In this document: in pieces, positions 1-7,457 of the stretch
Position numbering within the stretch: position 1 is the stretch's first letter
How the letters are laid out: every line of letters starts with the position of its first letter
Source: Azolla pinnata
Taxonomy: Eukaryota > Streptophyta > Polypodiopsida > Salviniales > Salviniaceae
Length of the DNA stretch: 38,453 nucleotides
NCBI GenBank assembly: GCA_037176905.1
Contig: JBBBWG010000215.1
Span: forward strand, 1-38,453
Reading direction: 5' to 3'
Notes under the pieces: model-generated
What the model was told of the DNA's origin: nothing
Database searches by the model: none
The model's input: the letters and a program-made list of their open reading frames with translations, nothing else
Translations under genes and position numbers: made by a program

Positions 1-6
1 TGTTTC

Positions 7-447
7 ATGGATCGAAATTTTGCCCAAGCTTCTCAGATATCTTTAAGAAAACTTCCTTGCCCCACATCTGTAGTAGTCATTGATGGTCGTCCCATTGCTT
101 CCGGGAATATTATAGAAGAGTCAGAACCCATTCAGGTTGTCCACGGTAGTTTTGTGTGTATAATATCATTTAATATAATTAACAGTCCAGAGCATCCCAT
201 TATCCTGGGATTACCTTGGTTTGAATTACATAATCCAGACATAGATTGGAGAACAATAGAAGTCTGGTATCAACAACTCAAAGAATCTACTCATCGAGTT
301 TCGACCAGTTCACTCCATCAATTACGCGAAGGACACAAGGAGGCAATGTTTCTATTTGCAATATCAGTACATCCTTCTAACAATATTAAGGAGGAATTCC
401 TTAGTGCAACTTCCGGCGAAATATCATACTTATGTCGATGTACTTGA
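7..447 (+). pseudogene. Gypsy protease-domain fragment (retropepsin-like, 3' part)
   Basis: The translation holds an IDGRPIASGN stretch and the segment HPIILGLPWFELHNPDIDW, typical of the C-terminal half of plant Gypsy aspartic proteases, whose hydrophobic ILG(L)PW motif follows the active site. The catalytic D-(S/T)-G triad would be upstream and is not in the window. The reading frame is lost between about 340 and 440, where RT homology continues in another frame, so protease and RT are no longer joined. Confidence 0.8.
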
Positions 448-1107
448 CAAGGTAAAAGCCGGTACTCTTCCTCATCATCGTCCCTACGATTGTCCCATCG
501 ATTTACAACCAGGAGCAGAGGCACCATGGGGACCAATTTACAACTCATCACCGACCGAGTTAGAAGTCTTTCGAGCCTACATAGAGGAGAACTTGGCAAG
601 CGGGTTTATTCGTCATTCGAAATCTCCGGCCGATGCACCTATCTTCTTTGTCAAGAAGAAAGATGGATCACTTCATCTCATCGTGGATTACCACGGTTTG
701 AATAAGGTCACCATCAGGAATAGATATGCACTTCCTCTTATATCAAGTCTTTTAGAGCGAGTAAATGGTGCCAAATTTTTTACAAAAATCGATCTACGAG
801 GAGCGTATAACCTCGTGCGGATCCGACCGGGAAACGAATGGAAGACCGCCTTTCGCACGCGGTATGGGCATTTCGAGTATACCGTTATGCCGTTTGGTCT
901 AACCAATGCGCCTGCAATCTTCCAACACATGGCAAATGATATATTTTGAGACCTCTTGGATATTTGTTTGATCATCTATCTGGATGATCTATTGATTTAT
1001 TCAAAGACCCAAGAAGAGAATGATTTTCATGTACTATTAGTACTAAAACGACTCCGAGAGAATGGTCTTTATGCCAAATTAGAAAAATGTAGCTTTGACT
1101 GCAAGCA
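356..1107 (+). pseudogene. Gypsy reverse transcriptase, interrupted
   Basis: The palm and fingers region is recognisable: [19 protein letters not shown], the KIDLRGAYN segment carrying the first catalytic Asp, the MPFGLTNAP motif, and the YLDD catalytic box near 978-990. A TGA stop at 947-949 separates MPFGLTNAP from YLDD, and the frame then continues. Homology stops at about 1107, just after the EKCSFDC segment, where mitochondrial-type sequence begins. The RT thumb/connection and the start of RNase H are missing, an estimated 0.5 kb by comparison with intact elements. Confidence 0.92.
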
Positions 1108-1146
1108 GCTGACCAAGCCGCAGATGCTTAGCTGATCTTTTCGGAC

Positions 1147-1184
<38 letters not shown>

Positions 1185-2040
1185 GTAGGGAGGCAGCAGT
1201 GGGGAATATCGGACAATGGGCGAAAGCCCGATCCAGCAATATCGCGTGAGTGAGTAATAACCTATATCTTTGGCGGTAGTAGTGGTGGAGGTAGCAGTGA
1301 CAGTAGCCCGTCTGCTAGTAGCATAATAGGTGAATCCAATCCCTTCTTATATCTATCTAATTGGCTGAGACCTCCACATAACAGACTTAATTTACCGCTT
1401 TCAACGAAATAGACTCTGTAAATTCAACAGAGCTAGTCCGAAAAATTGATAAACGTTAAGAACAACCCTCTTTCATGCATGTTGGAACAAAACCCTTCAA
1501 TTCATCACGGCTTACAGTCTACCGGAATAACCTGCCATTATTCTATCGATTTCCATCCATATAGGAAAAGAAGCGGATTGACGTGGCCGCAGTCATTCGA
1601 CCTCCCCATGCTATCTGAGTGGATGCACCTCAGCCTTCCACTGGCTATGCGGGGACTGGACCAATGTGATCTCGCCTTGACGTTGGCGGTCCGGCTTATG
1701 GAGAAGAGACCAACTGTGGCCTTCTCCAACCAAGAGTCACACCAAAATGAAAATATTGCACTTGTGCCCGTTAGTTAACCTTCGGCCTTGCTCCTCCTCT
1801 GGTAGTTTTGTAACCACTGTAGTTGCTTGCTGCCAACACGTCAGGAATCCCCCATTCCAGAGATGACGGGGTCAGGCCCGTTCGTTACTATTGAATAAAT
1901 GGTGAATAAATGGCTTCTGTAGTGTTTTTCTCTTCAGGTAATGGAATGTATACGTCGGGGCGGGGTCCGCCCCCGCCCACGCCCAAGACGTAAGATGATG
2001 ATCCGCCTTACGTCTTGGGTTATTAGAGGGCTTTCCACAT
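1108..2040. other. Foreign (organelle-derived) filler DNA inside the retrotransposon
   Basis: Retrotransposon homology ends near 1107 and resumes near 2041 in RNase H. The interval starts with the rrn18 fragment. The remaining 780 bp has a more balanced composition than the flanks and no open gene I recognise; near its right end it carries a perfect 13-bp inverted repeat (1982-1994 with 2007-2019, 12-nt loop). Its join to rrn18 at about 1254 does not follow the normal rRNA sequence, so it is probably a mosaic. A mitochondrial origin for 1254-2040 is inferred only from its neighbour. Confidence 0.6.
1112..1253 (+). rRNA. rrn18: Mitochondrial 18S (rrn18) fragment, nuclear transfer
   Basis: The segment carries the universal small-subunit rRNA block GATCAGCCACACTGGGACTG, the GGCAGCAGTGGGGAAT block, and then GGACAATGGGCGAAAGCCCG followed by ATCCAGCAATATCGCGTGAG. 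The last part fits plant mitochondrial 18S and differs from the plastid 16S version, which I recall as TTTTCCGCAATGGGCGAAAG. It is about 142 bp of a roughly 1.9-kb gene, so it is non-functional. Small departures from the usual mitochondrial text (CTCCGTAGGGAGG in place of a C- and G-rich run) suggest decay since transfer. Confidence 0.88.
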
Positions 2041-2202
2041 CAGGTCATCGTCTTCAGTGATCACAAAAATCTTGCTTATTTCCAGAACGCTCGTGTACTA
2101 AATCGATGACAAGCTCGGTGGGCCCAATTTCTCACGCGTTTTGACTTCAAAATCATATATCGACTGGGGAAACAGCAAGGAAAAGCAGATGCACTCTCGT
2201 GA
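2041..2202 (+). pseudogene. Gypsy RNase H C-terminal fragment
   Basis: The frame starting at 2041 reads VIVFSDHKNLAYFQNARVLN, then a stop (TGA near 2107), then [20 protein letters not shown] and GKADALS before another TGA at 2200-2202. The SDHKNL and GK.N/ADALSR-type motifs are the usual end of Gypsy RNase H. Two in-frame stops show that it is not functional. The N-terminal RNase H half, with its catalytic acidic residues, is replaced by the foreign insert. Confidence 0.85.
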
Positions 2203-2262
2203 CGTTCATGTCTTGCACCTCGTCTTGGTGATCCAACGTTTGATAATTAAAAGCAGGTAATC

Positions 2263-3480
2263 TTGGGGCCAACACGTTTGCACACAACGCGGATTTTTCA
2301 CACTCCACTAGATTCCCAGATTATCGCTGCAATACATGTTAACTTGAACACGGATAGTTTTGCTCAAGCCATTCTAGCGCACATTCATACCTCTCGGGCA
2401 TCCTGTTCCCAGTCTCAACAACCAGGTATGGACTACCGACAATTCGAATATCATGATGGTTTATTGTTTTTTAAAAAGCTCGTATATGTTTCCGATGGCT
2501 CCTGTCGCCTTCAAATCGTCCAAAATTGTCACGACACCCATAAAGCGAGACATTTCGGTAGTACGAAGACGTTGGATCTAGTTCAACGATCATTTTGGTG
2601 GCCCCATATGCGACGTTTTGTCGACGACTACGTTCAGACCTGTGATGCTTGCTGCCGAGCAAAGATTCCACGACATCATCCATATGGCTTGTTGGAACCC
2701 TTACCGATTCCAAGTAAGCCATGGCAGTCTATTTGTCTTGATTTTATCACAGATCTGCCGGTCTCGAAGGGTTTCGATGCTATCTTAACAGTCGTTGATC
2801 AATATACTAAGATGGCACATTTTGTGCCATGTGTTTTCTGAGTTATAAGCAAGACAATTGGGCTGATATTCTCCACTTTGCGGAGTTTGCTTACAATAAC
2901 ACTATTCACTCCTCGACTCAAGTCTCCCCATTTTACGCTTATACTGGTTCTCACCCGCGTTGGTCTGTGCCCGGAGCTACCTACCAATCCTCGTGCCGAG
3001 GATCATTTGGAGAGGCTACGCAAGATCTAGTTGGATCTCTCTACTCATCTTCGTCATGCTCAACACACACAGAAGACTTATGATGATCGTCATCGGCTTC
3101 CCTCCTCTTTTGCCATCGGAGATCGAGTATGGCTCTTACGTCGTCACATCAAGACTACTCGACCGTGCGATAAGTTAGATTATCTACTCATCTTCGTCAT
3201 GCTCAACACACACAGAAGACTTATGATGATCGTCATCGGTTTCCCTCCTCTTTTGCCATCGGAGATCGAGTATGGCTCTTACGTCGTCACATCAAGACTA
3301 CTCGACCGTACGATAAGTTAAATTATCGACGACTCGGTCCTTTCCGTATCACCAGTAAGGTTAATGATGTCACATTCCGCCTTGATCTTCCTCCGCATCT
3401 TCGGATACATCCGGTCTTCCATAGTTCTCTTCTTGAACCTTATAGAGCAAACACTATTCCCGATCGTGTTACACACCGCC
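2263..3480 (+). pseudogene. Gypsy integrase, core deleted and C-terminus duplicated
   Basis: The open part (2263-2841) contains the HHCC zinc-finger region (H...H then CDAC) and the start of the core with CLDFITDLP, holding the first Asp of the DDE triad, and VVDQYTKMAHFVPC. Immediately after a stop at 2839-2841 the sequence reads YKQDNWADILHFAEFAYNNT, which in intact elements lies some 80 residues further on. The segment with the second Asp and the Glu has therefore been deleted. The downstream region (RVWLLRRHIKT, then RLGPFRITSKVNDVTFRLDL) is interrupted by a 143-bp tandem duplication. Confidence 0.9.
3041..3326 (+). repeat. 143-bp tandem duplication in integrase
   Basis: 3041-3183 and 3184-3326 are nearly identical head-to-tail copies. 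Both start with CTACTCATCTTCGTCATGCT and run to the ATAAGTTA(G/A)ATTAT segment, with only a few substitutions (for example GTGCGATAAG against GTACGATAAG). 143 is not a multiple of three, so the duplication shifts the integrase reading frame. The high similarity of the copies implies a recent event compared with the other damage. Confidence 0.93.
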
Positions 3481-3505
3481 GCCCCCGCTTGAGTTAGACG
3501 TTGGC

Positions 3506-3745
3506 CCGGAGTATGAAGTTGTTGCCATCCTCGACTCCAAATTTATTCACAACAAACTATATTATTTGGTCGATTGGCTTGGCTATAGTCCGAGCGAACG
3601 TACATTGGAACCCATCGAGCATGTCGCCAATGCTCAAGATCTTCTTGTTGATTTCCACCAACAGTATCCGGACAAACCCGGTCCTCAATCAATGCCGACT
3701 CGTTCCACTCGTCGTCTTAAGAGGGAGGATACTGTCATAATATGA
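3506..3745 (+). pseudogene. Chromodomain at the pol C-terminus
   Basis: The frame with GAG at 3509 reads EYEVVAILDSKFIHNKLYYL, then VDWLGYSPSERTLEPIEHV and a basic tail ending RLKREDTVII before TGA at 3743-3745. The YEVE-like start, LYYLVDWLGY and W/L-EP pattern are those of a retrotransposon chromodomain, which in chromoviruses is thought to direct integration to chromatin marks. It is open over its own length but cut off from the rest of pol by upstream frame breaks. The coding end overlaps the 3' LTR by a few bases. Confidence 0.85.
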
Positions 3746-4155
3746 CAGTCCGAACCCATGACCTTATGTTATATGGGTCGAGCTCTTGACCATTATACCA
3801 TCTATTGTAATACGTAAGATATTATTTTTATTTAAGTTTTAATATAAGAAATTAATGTATATTCTAGATTTCTCTGGAACATTCTAGAAGCTTCAAGACT
3901 CCTCCTGAGAATACTATAAAAGGAGGCACAAGGCATTATGTTGAACCAAATTGGTTCAACGCCACTCTTAACCCTCATAGCTATTTTGTACTTACTGTAC
4001 ATCTAATATATCATTTGTTATCATCATCCCTCTCTCTCTCTCTTGTCCTCGTTATCTCTCTCTCACGAGTCTTACGTAATCCCGTACTCTTAGTACTAAT
4101 AGTACTTCCTTTCCCCAATACTAATTCTCACTTTGTTTAAGTACTAATCCTGACA
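3733..4155 (+). repeat. 3' LTR of the Gypsy element
   Basis: It starts TGTCA and ends TGACA, a perfect 5-bp terminal inverted repeat of the TG...CA kind, directly after the purine-rich tract AAGAGGGAGGAT that serves as plus-strand primer site. Length is 423 bp. Inside is a TATA box (CTATAAAAGG, 3914-3923), then the region where transcription would start, followed by CT-rich sequence. The partner 5' LTR is outside the window, so the boundaries rest on the terminal motifs only. Confidence 0.8.
3914..3923 (+). promoter_or_regulatory. LTR TATA box
   Basis: CTATAAAAGG lies about 180 bp into the LTR, a usual place for the U3 promoter of plant LTR elements. No test of activity is possible from sequence. 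Confidence 0.6.
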
Positions 4156-4185
4156 CCCATAGACTTTACACTAGGAATGTTCTAG

Positions 4186-4664
4186 GTATCGACACGATTC
4201 GATTCGGTTCAAACCAATTTGGGAAATCTTAAGTCAAGCCGTTAAAAGTCTAAATTGTTCAGAAAATGTCAAACTTGAACCGTTTTTAAACCGATTTGGT
4301 CTAAATCGGTTACGGCCAAATCGGTTAGGCTCAAACCAATTAAGAAATTGTGAATTAGGGCTAGAATTTTAATTTAGTGAATATTGTATATTTAGTCTTT
4401 AGTTTTCAAAATTCAATTTCTTAGTATTCAAACAAGGTTACAGTTGGTGAAAGAACTAGTTTGGAACCGTTTAGTAACCAGCTTGGAACCGGTCGAGCTG
4501 AACCGGCAACACCTCAAACTAAACTAAACCTAAACCAAAGCATTTAAGAAAACCTAAACTTGAACCAAACCAAACCACTAAGCCAATAAAAGCGCTAAAC
4601 CGGTAAACTACTTTAGATTGGTTAAACGGTTCGGTTTAGATTCAAGTCGAATTGTTGTCGATAC
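4186..4664. mobile_element. Possible MITE or foldback element with GGTTC/AACCG motifs
   Basis: The segment is bounded by a perfect 9-bp inverted repeat, GTATCGACA (4186-4194) and TGTCGATAC (4656-4664), with weaker complementarity further in (ATTCGA, GGTTC.AA/TT.GAACC). The interior is rich in AACCGGTT-, GGTTCAAACC- and AAACC-type words on both strands. It has no coding capacity. I see no clear target-site duplication, so it could also be chance symmetry in a repetitive AT-rich sequence. Confidence 0.4.
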
Positions 4665-6660
4665 ATATAGAAAACCTTACTACCTGTACCAGAAAACCTA
4701 GCCCTATACCAAAAACTTAAAATTGTATCGAAACACCTTGAATCATACAGCAAAGATTGCAAGCCGCTTTACAGAAAAACCCTAAAACCTATATTTAGAG
4801 AATGTAAAACCTATACCAGGGAAACCCTTTACATAAAAAAACCTATGAGAAAGTCACCGATTCATCTTTATTTTCAAAATTTTAGGTGAACTCATTTGCC
4901 TAGAAATGCAAACCCCTAAACAATAAAAAATAATTCACATGGGTAAACCAAAAAAAATGAGGACCCAAAACCATAAGAATAAACTCCCCAAAGAATAAGT
5001 GTAAACCCAAGGCATTCAAGGTAAATAACCAAAATTTTTTCTTTAATATTTTTTAAAACTTTTCTTTTAACTCGAGATTTTGAAAATATCTTTTTTTTTC
5101 AACATTTTCAAATTATCTTTTTGTTTACTTTTGGTCAAGCTTAGTTGATTGCTTCTAATGGGAGATAAGGCACTTTTAACAATAGAAGTGTTAGAGCTTA
5201 AATTCAATTGTAAGCATAGATAAGAAATAAAGGAGAGGGGAGAATTAGAAGAGAGATGAAAAACACATGTTCTGATTGCGTGAAGGTATCCCTAATGTTG
5301 AGGGTCTTCTTTCAAGCCCATGTAATGGTATATATAGAAGACCGATAGACAGATTAATCCGTTTCACCATCAATTAGGGGGTGGTTGGGCGAAATTGGCC
5401 CTTTTTTTTGACTTTCTCATCCCCTCTAATTCTTATCTTTAAAGAGGGTCATGATCAGATTTAACCTCTAAGGGGGTTATGTGTTGAATGCCCTTCCTAA
5501 TATAACAACCTCGCATATATTAGGACTAATTATGTTGGTTCTAATTGATTTCATCTCCTAATTATATTGATTAGTTTGTTGCCATATCGGCAATTATATA
5601 TGAATTAATTGACGACGATGTCAATAATGATGTATTTATGTTATGTCGATCATAATTGCATGTTAATTAATTGAAAATTTTTTTATAGTTACATAACACT
5701 TCATCAGTTTCAAAAAAATTAGAACGCCCTAAAAAAAATAGGCCACTTTTTTACAATGCCATGCTGACAATAACGATGCGTGTTTCGTTTGAATATGATT
5801 TTCCTCTTTTCGACGTTTAATCAGGTTTTGAAAATAATTGAGTGCACTATTCTAGCATTTTTATTCAGATTGCTTTCGAGTGAGTTGTTGATCCCCTTCA
5901 TGTAGAGCTTGTGGTGCTTATTAAACCAAATGACCCAAAATACATACAGAGTCGGATATTGCCAGAATCGAGTGAGCTGACGGTCGGCAGTATTTCCGAG
6001 CTAAATATCATGGGGTGACTATTTTAGCCTCTAATCCGCGCACGCAAGCTGTCCATACCCATAGGTAGTTCGAAGATGCTTGTGAACTGAATCTACGTAG
6101 GCAACGCATCTGGGTGACCACGATGGTGCAGAGAGTTTGGTGTTGATCGACGGATCGACGACAAATATTCAGAAATAAACAGCTCGATTGTTTGGACTTG
6201 GCTGGATCAATGGACCCATCTGAGAGATTTCTCGAGGCAAATGATGCTATATAGGTACTCCCTCATATATATACGCACAATTGGTACCTTTTGTCTCATG
6301 GGCCACGGTAGACATTAAGACATCTTTCTTTCTTGCAATCGAAAGCTCCACATGCCTTGTCCTCGAGCCTGGAACCAGTGAAATTTTCCTCATCTGGCTC
6401 GCGTAGGCACCGGTGGCTTATCCTGACTCTACGAACAAGATCTCCCATCTAATCGATATGGAGCAAAAACGGTTGCAGACACGACATCGGTACCGATGAA
6501 CCCTCAAGTGTAAAATAACCAAAAAAGGAAAGAAAGAGGAAACAAAAACCCAAGAACAGATCCGCCCAAAAGACATGTCTGTCTGGGGACAAGGAAGAAC
6601 ACGCACTCTTTCATGTAACTCAAAAGTTCAATCTACGAGTGAAATCGGAACGGCTCTCGA
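4665..6660. other. Intergenic, no gene seen
   Basis: AT-rich sequence with A-rich runs between about 4680 and 5110 (many AAACCT words), then ordinary sequence. Around 5220-5345 there is GAGAGG-rich DNA and a TATATATAGAAG segment that could be a remnant of a transposable element, but no termini are recognisable. The section 5750-6400 is less AT-rich and also gives no open reading frame or RNA gene that I recognise. Confidence 0.5.
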
Positions 6661-7457
6661 ATTCTAAACCATATCTTCCCAACATCGAGATTCCCGCCCC
6701 ATAATCCCATGTTTTCCATTGAATCTTAAATACTTTCTTCTCCTCCTCCTCCTTTCTCCTTTTTCACGACTCAAATTTTTTTTCCCCTTTCTCTTTTGTT
6801 TTTGGTTTCCTTCCCCATTGGATTGGGGAGGGGGGAGCATGATTTTGGCCGAGCTTAGGATCATGCAAAAGCTTGTTGAAAGCAACTCACCGGGGGAGGG
6901 GGGGGGGATTTCCCGGAGCCATATACGGTAGGAGATCGAGGCCGACAAAGTTGGGGGGATCAGTCGGTGCTTTTGTCACGATCGAAGAAGAAGAAGAAGA
7001 AGAAGAAGCTGATGATGATGATGATGATGATGATAGTGGTGGTGGTGGTGGGGTCCATAAGCCTAGGTCCCGACAAACGGGGGATCGGGAGTTCCCGAGG
7101 GCATCTGCGGAGGAGGCGAACGGGCGGAAGAATCTCTCCCTTGCTTCCTCCCTCCTCCTCCCCCAACACCCTGCAAAGTGGAGCAAAATTCAAAAGGTCT
7201 TTTGGGGAATGGGAGAGCCAAGCATTGGAAGGATGATGCAATGCACATGCACCATTTTATATATATGCATATTCACAGATATCTATCTATATTATTGTTA
7301 TTGTAGATTCCCCATGGATGGATTTGGTGGCAGAGAATGAGCAGAGAACATGCCAAGCACTTACCACCTCCTCCTCCTCCTTCTTCTTCTCCTCCTCCTC
7401 AGCCCATTGTTCTGCCATCTCCAGCCATTCTTTGCCACCGCCGCCGAAACCGCCGCA
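6661..7457 (+). promoter_or_regulatory. Upstream region and leader of the bHLH gene
   Basis: The region upstream of the bHLH start holds strong composition features: CT-rich DNA (6735-6800), long G runs (6825-6836 and 6893-6909), then back-to-back triplet tracts (GAA)n, (GAT)n and (GGT)n between 6985 and 7050. A TATA-like TTATATATAT at 7257-7266 lies about 190 bp before the chosen ATG. The likely 5' leader (about 7290-7457) is CT- and CCTCCT-rich, common in plant leaders. No long open reading frame here looks real on either strand. Confidence 0.45.

Larger units (their letters stand above)
1..4155 (+). mobile_element. Degenerate Ty3/Gypsy (chromovirus-type) LTR retrotransposon, 3' part
   Basis: Pieces of a pol polyprotein follow each other in Gypsy order: retropepsin-like protease end, reverse transcriptase, RNase H, zinc-finger integrase and a C-terminal chromodomain, then a purine-rich tract and a 3' LTR. 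RT lying before integrase places it in Ty3/Gypsy, and the chromodomain in the chromovirus branch. The 5' LTR, gag and the protease active site lie upstream of the window. The copy is dead: frameshift between protease and RT, stops in RT and RNase H, a foreign insert, loss of most of the integrase core and an out-of-frame tandem duplication. Lineage within chromoviruses was not determined. Confidence 0.93.

Noticed and set aside
1112-1253. Bacterial or plastid 16S rRNA (contamination)
   Set aside because: The block GGACAATGGGCGAAAGCCCG with ATATCGCGTGAGTGA fits plant mitochondrial 18S, is only about 140 bp and is flanked by retrotransposon sequence.
7350-7457. N-terminal extension of the bHLH protein with a Leu-rich signal-peptide-like leader
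   Set aside because: The Leu run is coded by a CTC/CTT microsatellite. A signal peptide makes no sense for a nuclear factor, and the ATG at 7458 gives the usual short lead into the MYC domain.
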